In this document: positions 8,369 to 17,746 of the stretch, piece after piece | How the letters are laid out: every line of letters begins with the position of its first letter | Position numbering within the stretch: the first letter of the stretch is position 1 | Assembly (NCBI GenBank): GCA_913060695.1 | Contig: CAJXUA010000005.1 | Location: 147,657-211,656, forward strand | Length of the DNA: 64,000 nt | Origin: an uncultured Gammaproteobacteria bacterium | Lineage (GTDB): Bacteria > Pseudomonadota > Gammaproteobacteria > Pseudomonadales > Pseudohongiellaceae | Reading direction: 5' to 3' | Translations under genes and position numbers: made by a program | Notes under the pieces: model-generated | The model's input: the letters and a program-made list of their open reading frames with translations, nothing else | What the model was told of the DNA's origin: nothing | The model's database searches: none

Positions 8369-9078
8369 TGTTCTTCTGAGTGAGCCGCTGCGGCATCCTG
8401 GCGTGCGGCCTCGCGCACAGAGTCTAACCATGGCTGTAACTCGTCCCAATTGATTGGAAACACATGGTTGGCGCCAAGTTCCAGTTTAGCGTTAACCCGT
8501 GCGCCTGCTTCAGAGAGTTGCTGCTCCAGTTGCGGTAGCTGCCGGTTCCAGCCGAGGAAGTCATTTTCGCCGATGCGCACAAAGACAGGGAGGTCTTGGA
8601 AATTACCAATGGTCCCTACATCCTTAATAATGCCGGGCACTGCGACCACGCCGTAATAGTCCTGGGGGTCGTGACTCGCTATCTGGAGAGCAGAGCTGCC
8701 GCCATTGGACACGCCAACCAGAAGCGATTTTCCAGTCTCGATATTCGGTGCCTCTTGCAGATGCTTGATGACTTGGGGAATGCGGTCGCCGCTCTTGCCG
8801 AAGAAGGCATTGGCATCTGGCGAGACTGGTACGGCAATAACCCAGCCGCGATTGGCTAGCTCATGCCCCAGCCAGAATTGTGCGCGGACTATATATTCGT
8901 TCGCAGTGCCGCCCGACATCAATACGCTCAATGGCCAAGGGCCCTCGCCATCATTCTTCGGGTAGAAGAGGAAAACTTTAATAGTGCTGCCGTCCTCGAC
9001 AGTGACATATTCCTCTTCGGCGTAGATAAAGCCGGGAATAAGGCAAAGCAAGAAGGCGAGCTTTCGGATCAGGTGCAT
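8365..9078 (-). CDS. secreted alpha/beta hydrolase
   Basis: 237 residues from ATG 9078, chosen because it starts a proper signal peptide (MHLIRKLAFLLCLIPGFIYA); the longer frame from 9189 would bury it. A nucleophile elbow GVSNGG and a late GANHVFP histidine fit the alpha/beta hydrolase fold, with an Asp in GENDFLGW as the probable third triad member. Exported esterase or dienelactone-hydrolase-like activity is likely; the substrate is unknown. It lies 113 bp downstream of the molybdoenzyme gene on the same strand. Confidence 0.7.
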   Translation of the reverse strand: MHLIRKLAFLLCLIPGFIYAEEEYVTVEDGSTIKVFLFYPKNDGEGPWPLSVLMSGGTANEYIVRAQFWLGHELANRGWVIAVPVSPDANAFFGKSGDRIPQVIKHLQEAPNIETGKSLLVGVSNGGSSALQIASHDPQDYYGVVAVPGIIKDVGTIGNFQDLPVFVRIGENDFLGWNRQLPQLEQQLSEAGARVNAKLELGANHVFPINWDELQPWLDSVREAARQDAAAAHSEEH

Positions 9079-9191
9079 GGTGATCAACGTGTGTTTTAGG
9101 GATGAATTGAGTCTATCAGTTCGAATTGCGCTGCGAATAGAAATTCGACAAAACGAGAGCCTATGAAGGGCAGTGACATTAGGGCTCACGA

Positions 9192-11402
9192 TTAATCGAC
9201 TTCCGCCTCAATTCTGACGGTCACCGCTTTGAATGCGGGGGTCTGGCTACGCGGGTCACTGGTAAGCGGTATGAGCACATTAGCCTCGGGGAAGTAAGTC
9301 ATCAAATTCCCCTGCCGAATATCGAAGGGCTTGACCCGCAGAGCTGTCAATTTACCCGTCATGTTGCTAAGGCTCACCTGCATATCCTCAGTGAGTCCCT
9401 CGGCGCGCATGTCGATTGGGTTCATCAGCACGACTTGACGGCTAGTCTGACCGCGATAGACATCGTTGTCGTTGTAGACGATGGTGTTGAATTGGCCTTC
9501 GCTGCGCACGGTGGTAAGAGTGTATTCGCTATCGCCAGTCGCGGAAGCCTCTCGCTGGGTTTGCGCAGGTATGCGGAAATTAGCGCGTTGGTCGGCGGTG
9601 GCAAATTGTGGAGTGCCAAGGTGTCGGTCCGCAACATGGAACTCCTGTTTACTCTGGTCGATCTGTTCTAAGTCTTGGTAGCCCGGAATCACCTTGGCGA
9701 TGGTCTTGCGAATTTCCTGGTGCTCTGCGAAGGCGGCGAAGTCGAGCGTGTTCTTCGGGATGAGCCTTGCGGCAATCGCGCTGATTAGCTCGACCTCCGA
9801 GCGCAGGCCTTCGATACGCTCGAAACCTCCATCGCTAAGCCTTACATAGTTGAACATCGACTCTTGCGTGGTGCCTTGGGTCTCCTCGTCGCGCACTCGA
9901 ATCGGAAGCACTATGCTCTCCTGACCGATGCCGTGAACGTGGCTGAGATTAAGGGTTGAACTGATCTGGAGCTTGAAGGGAATTGCCGCAAGGGCGGCGT
10001 CTGCGAACGCGGAATCGGGGTTAGCTGCATAGAGATTACCGCCTAGTAAGAAAGCGAAATCGATATTGCCGGCATGGGCGGCGCGCATACATGCCAGGGT
10101 GTCCATACCGGTTGCGGTGGGTAGTGATACGCCTAGGTGTTTCTCAATACTCGCGAAGACCTTCTCTTTCAATGCGGGAGTCACTCCCATCGAGCCGACA
10201 CCTTGCACATTGCTGTGCCCGCGCAGTGGCAATAAGCCGCTGCCGGGGTGGCCGATCATGCCGCATAATAGCGCTAGGTTACTGATGGCCTCTACATTCT
10301 CGACGCCGTGGGTATGGTGAGTAATGCCCATGCCCCAGCTCAAAACCGTATTTTTCGCCGCGCAGCTAAGCTGCGCAATCTCGCGAATCTGGGCCTCTTG
10401 CACGCCCGACTCGGCACAAAGTTGCTCCCACTCTAGCGACTGCAGGTGAGCCTTGTAGGCATCAAAACCATTCACGTGCGCGGCGATATAGACTTCGTCT
10501 TGCCCGTTAATCTCCAGCACAGCCTTAGCGATGCCTTGCAGCAGGGCGGGGTCGCCTCCGACATGGGGCTGCACATAGTGAGACGCGATAGCCGCGCCGC
10601 CGGCAATCATGGAGCGGAAATTACTCGGCGAGGCGAATCGTATTAGGCCCGGTTCGCGCGCTGGGTTGATGATGACAACATTACCCCCGCGTCGCCGACA
10701 CTCTATTAGCACTTTTAGGAAGCGCGGATGATTAGAGGCAGGGTTCGCGCCGATGACGAAGATGGTGTCGGCGAGTTCTAAATCCCGGTATTGCACGGTG
10801 GCCGTGCCGGTGCCGATGCTGGCCTGCAGACCGACGCCGGAGGCCTGGTGACAATAATAGGAACAATTGTTGACGTGATTGCTGCCAAATAGGCGTGCGA
10901 ACAATTGCAGTATGAAGGCGGCCTCGTTAGAGGAGCGGCCAGAACTATAGAAGAAGCTACGTTGGGGGTCTGCTTTAGCCAGGCGCGCCGTGATGATCTC
11001 GATGGCGGCATCGTAGGTGATTATCGCATAGCGGTCGGCGCCGGGTGCCTTGTAAAGGGGCTGGGCGAGCCTGCCCAGAGCCTCAAGTTCGCGGCCACTG
11101 AGTTGACGCAACTCGGCGAGGCTATTGTCCGTGAAGATCGCGCTTGGGATTGCGGCGCGCATGTCGCCGGATTGGGCTTGGATATTCTTGTTGCAGATCT
11201 CGATGCCGGGATTGTGCTCATTGTGGAGTCCGCCACGCTGTCCGCCGGTACCGAAGGCGCAGGCCTTGCAGGTATTCTTGGAGCGCACGGTCTCGGCGAG
11301 TCGCCGAGGCCCGATGTCACCGGCGATCGACATAACGTATTGCACAGCCTTGAGGCCGCCACCTATCGGGAGTTTTTTCGGTTTAGGCTTGTCAAGACTC
11401 AT
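9192..11402 (-). CDS. FdhF/YdeP-family molybdopterin oxidoreductase
   Basis: 736 residues, cytoplasmic (no Tat signal). The N-terminal Cys cluster C45-x2-C48 ... C70 fits the iron-sulfur site; NNCSYYCHQASGVGL holds the candidate Mo-ligand Cys, where related formate dehydrogenases carry Cys or Sec. Further MoCo segments are FVIGANPASNHPRF, SWGMGITHHTHG and the GHSNVQGVGSMG segment. The C-terminal dinucleotide-binding domain begins around residue 630. Length and motifs fit the YdeP-like group of formate-dehydrogenase-alpha-like proteins, whose substrate is mostly unknown. The upstream 128-residue membrane protein gene ends nine bases before this start, so the two are an operon. No fdhD or electron-transfer subunit is adjacent. 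Confidence 0.85.
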   Translation of the reverse strand: MSLDKPKPKKLPIGGGLKAVQYVMSIAGDIGPRRLAETVRSKNTCKACAFGTGGQRGGLHNEHNPGIEICNKNIQAQSGDMRAAIPSAIFTDNSLAELRQLSGRELEALGRLAQPLYKAPGADRYAIITYDAAIEIITARLAKADPQRSFFYSSGRSSNEAAFILQLFARLFGSNHVNNCSYYCHQASGVGLQASIGTGTATVQYRDLELADTIFVIGANPASNHPRFLKVLIECRRRGGNVVIINPAREPGLIRFASPSNFRSMIAGGAAIASHYVQPHVGGDPALLQGIAKAVLEINGQDEVYIAAHVNGFDAYKAHLQSLEWEQLCAESGVQEAQIREIAQLSCAAKNTVLSWGMGITHHTHGVENVEAISNLALLCGMIGHPGSGLLPLRGHSNVQGVGSMGVTPALKEKVFASIEKHLGVSLPTATGMDTLACMRAAHAGNIDFAFLLGGNLYAANPDSAFADAALAAIPFKLQISSTLNLSHVHGIGQESIVLPIRVRDEETQGTTQESMFNYVRLSDGGFERIEGLRSEVELISAIAARLIPKNTLDFAAFAEHQEIRKTIAKVIPGYQDLEQIDQSKQEFHVADRHLGTPQFATADQRANFRIPAQTQREASATGDSEYTLTTVRSEGQFNTIVYNDNDVYRGQTSRQVVLMNPIDMRAEGLTEDMQVSLSNMTGKLTALRVKPFDIRQGNLMTYFPEANVLIPLTSDPRSQTPAFKAVTVRIEAEVD

Positions 11403-11410
11403 CTGCGCCC

Positions 11411-11797
11411 CTAGAGTCCGATGACTTCCATGCGTTCGCTCGAGGCAACGGTGACGCGCACACCATCGATGGTAGTAAAAGCGCGATCGCCGAGCTCACT
11501 CTTGAGAACCTGGTAGGTGACTGGGCTTTGCTCGCCGTCGCGGTGCAGGATAACGGTGATAAGGCTGTTGTCGTCCTCCCAGCGCACATAGTAGAGATAA
11601 GTACCCGAGCCAATCATCAGAACCAAGAAAAGGTAGGCGGCAAAACGGAAGTCGTTGAGTGGCTCCGCCACTATCTCGGGTGGTGGAACCGCCTTGGATG
11701 ACTGTCTAGCCTCTCGCCTTTCCTGTTCCCTGTGTTTGCGTATCCAGACTATGGCTAGCAGCACGACGGTAATGGTCAGTAAAATCTTGCCTAACAT
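11411..11797 (-). CDS. small membrane protein co-transcribed with the molybdoenzyme
   Basis: 128 residues: an N-terminal helix (ILLTITVVLLAIVWI), a charged stretch rich in Arg and Glu, a second helix (YLFLVLMIGSGTYLYYV) and a soluble C-terminal domain of about 60 residues with no Cys. Family not recognised. Nine bases separate it from the downstream YdeP-like gene, so it may anchor that otherwise soluble enzyme at the membrane; this is inferred from context only. Confidence 0.6.
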   Translation of the reverse strand: MLGKILLTITVVLLAIVWIRKHREQERREARQSSKAVPPPEIVAEPLNDFRFAAYLFLVLMIGSGTYLYYVRWEDDNSLITVILHRDGEQSPVTYQVLKSELGDRAFTTIDGVRVTVASSERMEVIGL

Positions 11798-12002
11798 GCG
11801 CTTCGCTCTATTTTCGGGGTGACTTTTTCGACAGTCCGCATCATAGCAGTCCCTTTCGCGCCATTGCCAGCGAGGGGCGGCGCGCGCGACGCCGAGATTG
11901 TCGGCCCCTGCTTGGAGTGCGATAATGATGCGCTCAGCTTAAAGGGTTTAATAATCTGGCCCGCGTTACTCACCTTCACAATAATAATAAATGAGGAACA
12001 CC

Positions 12003-13028
12003 ATGAAAGCAGTAGGAGTCCATAATTCCCTTCCCGTAACCGATGCCAATGCGCTGCAGGATGTCGAGCTGCCAACGCCCAAGGCTTCAGGTCGCCAATT
12101 ACTTGTGCGAGTGCGCGCTGTCTCAGTAAATCCCGTCGATACCAAGATTAGAATGGCTGCCGGGAGCCGTTTGGAGTTTCCCCGCATCCTAGGTTGGGAC
12201 TGCGCCGGAGTGGTCGAGTCACTTGGCGGCGAGTGCAGCCTATTTAAGGCGGGCGACGAGGTCTTCTACGCCGGTGATGTCACGCAGGCGGGCTGCGACA
12301 GTGAATTTCATCTCATCGACGAGCGACTGGTTGGCCACAAGCCCAAGAAGCTGTCTTTCGACGATGCCGCCGCGATGCCGCTGACCTCGATCACAGCGTG
12401 GGAGGCAATGTTTGAGCGCATGAACATCCCGCGGGATCCAAAGCAGAACCAGGGGCGCTCTATTCTCATCATAGGGGGCGCCGGTGGTGTTGGCTCTATC
12501 GCTATTCAATTGGCGAAACAGCTTGCAGGGCTGCGCGTGATCGCTACCGCGTCTCGCCCCGAGACCGAGCAATGGTGCAAGGAGTTGGGGGCCGATGTCC
12601 TCATAAACCATCGCGAAGAGATCGCGGAGGAGTTTCAGCGCGTGGGCGAGGCGGCGGTCGACTATATCCTCTGTCTAGTGGGTACGGCTCAGCATTGGCG
12701 CAGTATGGCCGATGTAATCAAGCCGCAAGGCAAGCTCTGTCTTATAGTCGACACCGAGGCTAATCAGCCGGTTAATATCAATTTATTCAAGCCCAAGAGT
12801 GTCGCTATTACCTGGGAATTCATGTTTACACGCTCTCGCTTCCAGACCCCGGATATGGGAGAGCAGGGGGAGTTGCTTAATGAGGTGTCTGAGCTGCTAG
12901 ACAAGGGCGTGTTGCGCCATACTCGCACCGAACACTTTGGTGTGTTGAATGCCGCGAATCTACTCAAGGCTCATGTTAAACTCGAGTCAGGCACGATGCT
13001 CGGCAAGCTGGTACTAAACCTGCCCTGA
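12003..13028 (+). CDS. zinc-binding-alcohol-dehydrogenase-family (MDR) quinone-reductase-like protein
   Basis: 341 residues from ATG 12003; the upstream in-frame ATG at 11991 contains the GAGGAA that serves as ribosome site. Medium-chain dehydrogenase/reductase layout: GroES-like N-terminal domain (VNPVDTKIR), then a Rossmann motif GGAGGVGSIAIQLAKQL for NADPH. The structural-zinc Cys cluster is missing, as in quinone oxidoreductases. Likely reduces quinones or enone-type compounds in the cytoplasm; exact substrate unknown. Followed by a small membrane protein gene 31 bp downstream. Confidence 0.85.
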   Translation: MKAVGVHNSLPVTDANALQDVELPTPKASGRQLLVRVRAVSVNPVDTKIRMAAGSRLEFPRILGWDCAGVVESLGGECSLFKAGDEVFYAGDVTQAGCDSEFHLIDERLVGHKPKKLSFDDAAAMPLTSITAWEAMFERMNIPRDPKQNQGRSILIIGGAGGVGSIAIQLAKQLAGLRVIATASRPETEQWCKELGADVLINHREEIAEEFQRVGEAAVDYILCLVGTAQHWRSMADVIKPQGKLCLIVDTEANQPVNINLFKPKSVAITWEFMFTRSRFQTPDMGEQGELLNEVSELLDKGVLRHTRTEHFGVLNAANLLKAHVKLESGTMLGKLVLNLP

Positions 13029-13059
13029 ACCTTGCGAACGAGCGATTTTGGAGAAGATT

Positions 13060-13278
13060 ATGGATAGATTGTTTGGCATCTTTCAGCTGCTATTTGCCGG
13101 TGTTTTCGCCGCCACTGCCATTGGTACACTCATCAATATGGCCTTTATTGCCACTCGTCCGGAGACCATCTCAGTGGTCAACGTCATTATCGGGCAGACC
13201 CTGATGATCGTCTGCCTGCTCGCACTCTCGCGCATTCTGTTTAAGAAAGGCACTGTTCGTATTCGCCCCAAAGAATAG
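13060..13278 (+). CDS. 72-residue two-helix membrane protein of unknown function
   Basis: Start at ATG 13060 with GGAG eight bases upstream; a TTG at 13048 is less likely. Two hydrophobic segments (LFGIFQLLFAGVFAATAIGTL and a second near VVNVIIGQTLMIVCLLALS) and a basic C-terminus. No family recognised. Probably co-transcribed with the MDR oxidoreductase. Confidence 0.6.
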   Translation: MDRLFGIFQLLFAGVFAATAIGTLINMAFIATRPETISVVNVIIGQTLMIVCLLALSRILFKKGTVRIRPKE

Positions 13279-13281
13279 TTT

Positions 13282-13311
13282 TTGGGGCTCGCCCTGCGAA
13301 CAGGGTATAAT
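13282..13311 (+). promoter_or_regulatory. promoter of the ribF-ileS-fkpB-ispH operon
   Basis: TATAAT at 13306-13311 preceded at 18 bases by TTGGGG (13282-13287). The spacer contains a small CCCTG/CAGGG inverted repeat. Start would be near 13318, leaving a leader of about 105 bases before ribF. Confidence 0.6.
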
Positions 13312-13337
13312 CGCGCGCTTTTATTCCTCATAAGAAT

Positions 13338-13404
13338 GCGCTCCCGTTGGAGCGCTTAGCCTATGCAGGGCTGCGGGTTTCTTTGAACCTCGGCCCTTCC
13401 GAGG
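13338..13404 (+). other. structured 5' leader of ribF with two hairpins
   Basis: Two perfect hairpins: GCGCTCC-CGTT-GGAGCGC (13338-13355) and CCTCGG-CCCTT-CCGAGG (13388-13404). The second ends 18 bases before the ribF start. The leader lacks the conserved elements of the FMN riboswitch, so any regulatory role is open. Confidence 0.5.
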
Positions 13405-13422
13405 CCATTGCTGGACATATTG

Positions 13423-14382
13423 ATGCAAGTCATAGAGAAAACAGACGGCTTCCGTGAACAGCAGCCTGGCTGTGTCGCCACTATCGGCAAGTTCGATGGG
13501 GTGCATACCGGGCATCAGTTGATCCTGCAGCAGCTGCGCAGCAAGGCGACAGAGCTAGGCCTGCCGTCGATGGTGATTCTCATTGAACCCCATCCCGAGG
13601 AGTTCTTCGCAAAGCAGCCTCAGGATTGTCCGGCGCGACTGAGTGAGTTGGAAGAGAAATTAGCGCTACTTGAGGCGCAGGGTGTGGACTTTGTATTCAA
13701 GCTGCGCTTCGATGAGCATCTACAAAGACAAAGCGCTCAGGACTATGTCGAGAGCATGCTGATCGACGGCCTAGGCATCGCCTGCCTGATCATCGGCAAT
13801 GACTTTCGTTTCGGGAATCAGCGCAAGGGCGATTTCGCTCTGCTCAAAGAATATGGCGAGCGCTTCGGCTTCGAATTGATCGAGTCAGCCAGCTGCATTC
13901 ACGAAGGCGTCCGAATCAGCAGTACCTATGTGAGAGAACAGCTGCAGAAGGGCGATTTCGAGCTGGTAGAGCTACTCTTGAACCGCCCCTATGGAATCTC
14001 GGGTACGGTTGTGAAGGGGCAGCAATTGGGGCGCGATCTCGGCTTCCCGACTTGCAATGTAAGATTGAATAGAAAGAATTTGCCCCTACATGGGGTATAC
14101 GCCTGCGACGTGAAGGTAGACAACGTCGACATGGCGGAACGCTTGCTCAAGGGAGCGGCTAATATCGGTTATCGCCCGACGGTTTCGGAAGGCAGTAAGG
14201 CGATCCTAGAGGTGCACCTACTTGATTTCGACAGCGACATTTATGGAGAGCGGATTACAGTGATTTTTCGCCACAAAATTCGGGAGGAACGTAAGTTTGA
14301 GTCTTTACAAGCACTACAAACTTGCATCGCTATTGACGTGCAAACCGTCAGAGAATTTTTTGCTAAAGACATGCCTCTCTAG
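13423..14382 (+). CDS. ribF: bifunctional riboflavin kinase/FAD synthetase RibF
   Basis: 319 residues from ATG 13423 (an upstream TTG at 13408 is possible). The FMN adenylyltransferase domain comes first with GKFDGVHTGH at about 22-31 and later IGNDFRFG and ISSTYVREQL; the riboflavin kinase domain follows with LGRDLGFPTCNV and the HGVYAC segment. Converts riboflavin to FMN and then FAD in the cytoplasm. First gene of the conserved cluster with ileS, fkpB and ispH; ileS begins 51 bp later. Confidence 0.95.
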   Translation: MQVIEKTDGFREQQPGCVATIGKFDGVHTGHQLILQQLRSKATELGLPSMVILIEPHPEEFFAKQPQDCPARLSELEEKLALLEAQGVDFVFKLRFDEHLQRQSAQDYVESMLIDGLGIACLIIGNDFRFGNQRKGDFALLKEYGERFGFELIESASCIHEGVRISSTYVREQLQKGDFELVELLLNRPYGISGTVVKGQQLGRDLGFPTCNVRLNRKNLPLHGVYACDVKVDNVDMAERLLKGAANIGYRPTVSEGSKAILEVHLLDFDSDIYGERITVIFRHKIREERKFESLQALQTCIAIDVQTVREFFAKDMPL

Positions 14383-14433
14383 CAACCAGCATAAATCACT
14401 GCATCGGCAGTACACAGAATATAGGGTAGCACC

Positions 14434-17259
14434 ATGACAGATTATAAAAGCACGCTCAATTTGCCCCAAACGGCATTCCCCATGAAGGCGAGTCTCGCCC
14501 AGCGCGAGCCACAGATGTTGGCACGCTGGCAGGAAATGGATCTCTACGGCAAGATCCGCGAGACCAGTGTCGGTAGGCCAAAGTTTATTCTTCACGACGG
14601 CCCTCCCTATGCGAACGGTCCCTTGCACCTCGGGCATACCGTCAATAAGTCTTTGAAAGACATGATCGTCAAGTCTAAAACCTTGGCAGGTTTCGACGCG
14701 CCATACGTGCCCGGTTGGGACTGTCACGGCTTGCCGATAGAGCACAATGTAGAGAAGAAGCTCGGCAAGGCGGGCAAGAAAGTTTCTTTCGCGCAGTTCC
14801 GCAGCGCCTGTAGGGAATATGCGGCCAAACAAGTCGAGATACAGAAGGCCGACTTCGTGCGCCTAGGTGTGTTGGGCGAATGGGACAATCCGTATTTGAC
14901 CATGGATTTTAAAACCGAGGCCGACACCGTTCGTGCCCTTGGCAAGATTGCCGAGAACGGGCATCTCGTCAAAGGCTTCAAGCCGGTGTATTGGAGCGTA
15001 GTTGGCGGCTCGGCATTGGCGGAGGCTGAGGTCGAGTATCAAGACAAGACTTCATTCGCAATCGATGTGCGCTTTCCCGTGGTCGACAAAGAAAAGTTCC
15101 TGGCACCTTTTGGCAAAGTGGCGACGGATCTTGGCGAGCGCAATCTGTCAGTGGTGATCTGGACTACCACCCCTTGGACGCTGCCCTCGAATCAAGCGGT
15201 CAGTCTGAACGCAGAACTAGAATATGCGCTGGTCAATGTCGAGTTTGAAAATGGTCCAGAAACTATAGTCGTAGCCGCCGATATGGTGGAAGAGATCATG
15301 GCACGCTATGGTCAGGAGGGCTTCGAAGTATTAGCTCGTTGCAAAGGTGCGGCACTAGAGTTGCTATCTCTAGAGCACCCCTTCGTCGCGCGTCATGTCC
15401 CCATCATCCTCGGCGATCACGTCACGTTAGAGGCTGGTACTGGTGCGGTACATACGGCGCCCGACCATGGCGTGGACGACTTCAATGTTGGTCGCGCCTA
15501 CGGTCTTGCCACGCTGAATTTAATAGACGACGACGGCCTTTTCACCGCTGCGGCAGGTGAGTTCGCGGGTGAACATGTTTACAAGGCAGACGAGAAGGTC
15601 ATCGAGATATTGAAGCAGCGCCATGCCTTAGTGGCCTTGAATAAAATCGTGCATAGCTACGCGCATTGCTGGCGTACCAAGACTCCTTTGATCTACCGTG
15701 CTACGCCGCAGTGGTTCATCAGCATGACGGAGAAGGGGCTGTTGAACTCGGCGCTAGAGGCCGTGGCGAACGTGCAATGGATCCCCGATTGGGGTCAGGC
15801 GCGTATCGAACTGATGCTCAAGGGTAGCCCAGACTGGTGTGTGTCCAGGCAGCGCACATGGGGCGTGCCTATCACGCTATTCGTGCATAAAGAAACCCAT
15901 GCACTGCATCCGCGCACTGCTGAACTGATCGAAGAGGTTGCGCTGCGCATCGAGCAGAAGGGCATCGACGCATGGTTCGAGATGACGGCCGAAGAACTTC
16001 TGGGTGAAGAGGCTGCACAGTACAGCAAGGTTACCGATACGCTGGATGTGTGGTTCGATTCCGGCGTTACCCATTATTCAGTACTGCAGCAGCGTGACAA
16101 CTTAGGCTTCCCTGCGGATTTGTATCTGGAAGGTTCCGACCAACACCGAGGCTGGTTCCAGTCTTCCTTGAAGACGGCGGTAGCGATGTATGGCGAGGCA
16201 CCTTATAAGCAAGTGCTGACCCATGGTTTTACCGTGGACGCACAGGGCCGCAAGATGTCCAAGTCTATCGGCAATACCATCTCTCCACAGGAGGTATTCA
16301 AAGAATACGGCGCGGACATCCTTCGTCTGTGGGTGGCTTCGACGGATTATCGTGGCGAGATGACAGCCTCAAGCGAGGTGCTCAAACGCGTAGCCGACTC
16401 CTATCGACGCATACGCAATACAGCGCGTTTCCTGCTGTCGAACTTAACTGGTTTCGACCCAGCGTTAAACTTAGTGGCGCCACAGGACATGGTGGCGATG
16501 GACTATTGGATCACTCGACAGGCGCAGTTGCTGCAAGCCGAAGTTGAAGCGGACTATAAAGACTATCACTTCCTCGGCGTCTATCAGAAAGTGCATAACT
16601 TCTGTGTGATAGAGCTGGGTAGTTTCTATCTAGACGTGATCAAAGACCGCCAGTACACCACTAGCGAAGAATCCTTGGCGCGTCGTTCGACGCAGAGTGC
16701 CATGTACCATATCGTCGAGATACTCAGTAAGTTAGTCGCGCCGATCTTGAGCTTCACGGCAGAGGAGATATGGGAGAGCATTCCCGGTGCGCGCGCGAAA
16801 TCAGTATTGCTCTCGACCTTCTCCGAGGGGCTCGAACTTTTACCCGAGGCACAGGATTTAGACGATGCCTTCTGGGAGAGGGTCATGGCGGTTAAGAATG
16901 CAGTGAACAAGGAACTGGAGAAGGAGCGCAGCGAAAAACGCATCGGCTCTGGTCTTGGCGCCGAAGTGACGCTGTATTGTGACGCGCAACTCGATAGCAT
17001 TCTGAAGCGCCTGCAGGACGAATTGCGCTTCGTGCTCATTGTCTCGCAAGCTAAGTTGCTGCCCTTAGATGAGGGTAGTGCGGCCGCGGCTACCGAGGTC
17101 ACTGGGCTGCGCGTGCAGATCACGGCATCGAGCAACACCAAGTGCGTGCGTTGCTGGCATCACCGTCCAGACATTGGTGGTAATAGTGAGCATCCGGAAC
17201 TATGCGCACGCTGTGTCGAGAATATCGCTGGCGAAGGTGAGAAGCGCCTGTATGCCTGA
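14434..17259 (+). CDS. ileS: isoleucyl-tRNA synthetase
   Basis: 941 residues, the usual length for the bacterial class I enzyme. HIGH-type motif GPLHLGH at about 62-68, KMSKS at 607-611, the editing domain between them ([13 protein letters not shown]), and a C-terminal zinc finger with Cys904, Cys907, Cys924 and Cys927. Charges tRNA-Ile and edits valine. It overlaps fkpB by eight bases. In many relatives lspA stands directly after ileS; here it does not. Confidence 0.97.
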   Translation: MTDYKSTLNLPQTAFPMKASLAQREPQMLARWQEMDLYGKIRETSVGRPKFILHDGPPYANGPLHLGHTVNKSLKDMIVKSKTLAGFDAPYVPGWDCHGLPIEHNVEKKLGKAGKKVSFAQFRSACREYAAKQVEIQKADFVRLGVLGEWDNPYLTMDFKTEADTVRALGKIAENGHLVKGFKPVYWSVVGGSALAEAEVEYQDKTSFAIDVRFPVVDKEKFLAPFGKVATDLGERNLSVVIWTTTPWTLPSNQAVSLNAELEYALVNVEFENGPETIVVAADMVEEIMARYGQEGFEVLARCKGAALELLSLEHPFVARHVPIILGDHVTLEAGTGAVHTAPDHGVDDFNVGRAYGLATLNLIDDDGLFTAAAGEFAGEHVYKADEKVIEILKQRHALVALNKIVHSYAHCWRTKTPLIYRATPQWFISMTEKGLLNSALEAVANVQWIPDWGQARIELMLKGSPDWCVSRQRTWGVPITLFVHKETHALHPRTAELIEEVALRIEQKGIDAWFEMTAEELLGEEAAQYSKVTDTLDVWFDSGVTHYSVLQQRDNLGFPADLYLEGSDQHRGWFQSSLKTAVAMYGEAPYKQVLTHGFTVDAQGRKMSKSIGNTISPQEVFKEYGADILRLWVASTDYRGEMTASSEVLKRVADSYRRIRNTARFLLSNLTGFDPALNLVAPQDMVAMDYWITRQAQLLQAEVEADYKDYHFLGVYQKVHNFCVIELGSFYLDVIKDRQYTTSEESLARRSTQSAMYHIVEILSKLVAPILSFTAEEIWESIPGARAKSVLLSTFSEGLELLPEAQDLDDAFWERVMAVKNAVNKELEKERSEKRIGSGLGAEVTLYCDAQLDSILKRLQDELRFVLIVSQAKLLPLDEGSAAAATEVTGLRVQITASSNTKCVRCWHHRPDIGGNSEHPELCARCVENIAGEGEKRLYA

Positions 17260-17746
17260 TGCAAGCAATACAAATGCGGTAGTTGGAGCAGGGAGTCGTG
17301 TGACTTTGCACTTCTCCCTGACGCTGAAAGATGGCACTTTGATCGATAGTAATTTCGACAAACCCGCTGCGACCTTTGTAATGGGCGACGGTAGTCTGTT
17401 GCCTGGTTTTGAGGCGGCGTTGCTCAATCATGGCGCTGGCGCTACGATTGATGTGCTCTTGCCCGTGGAGGAGAGCTTCGGCGCTGTAAACCCGGCCAAT
17501 GTCCAGGTGTTGCCGCGTCGCAAGTTCGCGGGCCTTCTAGCCAACTCAACCGATCCGGTGGTGGAGGGAACTATGCTCTCTTTCGCCGATGCCGGGGGCT
17601 TTGAGATTCCGGGCGTAGTGAAGTCTATCGATGAAGATACCTTGGTTGTAGACTTCAACCACCCGCTGGCGGGGCGAGAGATTCGTTTCAAAGCGCAGAT
17701 CATTTCGGTAATTCCTGCAGACGTACAGGTGATGGAGATTCGTTAA
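17252..17746 (+). CDS. fkpB: FKBP-type peptidyl-prolyl isomerase FkpB (SlpA-like)
   Basis: 164 residues from ATG 17252, overlapping the end of ileS by eight bases; the long upstream extension of the frame lies inside ileS and is not used. It has the FkpB/SlpA pattern: [20 protein letters not shown], then [13 protein letters not shown], then an insert-in-flap domain and [13 protein letters not shown]. Cytoplasmic proline isomerase/chaperone. Its stop codon overlaps the ispH start (TAATG), giving tight translational coupling. Confidence 0.92.
   Translation: MPDASNTNAVVGAGSRVTLHFSLTLKDGTLIDSNFDKPAATFVMGDGSLLPGFEAALLNHGAGATIDVLLPVEESFGAVNPANVQVLPRRKFAGLLANSTDPVVEGTMLSFADAGGFEIPGVVKSIDEDTLVVDFNHPLAGREIRFKAQIISVIPADVQVMEIR

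Noticed and set aside
13312..13422. FMN riboswitch before ribF
   Set aside because: The leader has hairpins but not the conserved aptamer sequences.
14314..14832. 172-codon minus-strand frame
   Set aside because: Antisense across ribF and ileS; no recognisable domain.
16626..17141. 171-codon minus-strand frame
   Set aside because: Antisense to ileS; Ser- and Arg-rich shadow of a conserved gene.
17069..17251. Long N-terminal extension of FkpB
   Set aside because: It overlaps the ileS zinc-finger region in another frame and does not match the family; the start at 17252 fits.
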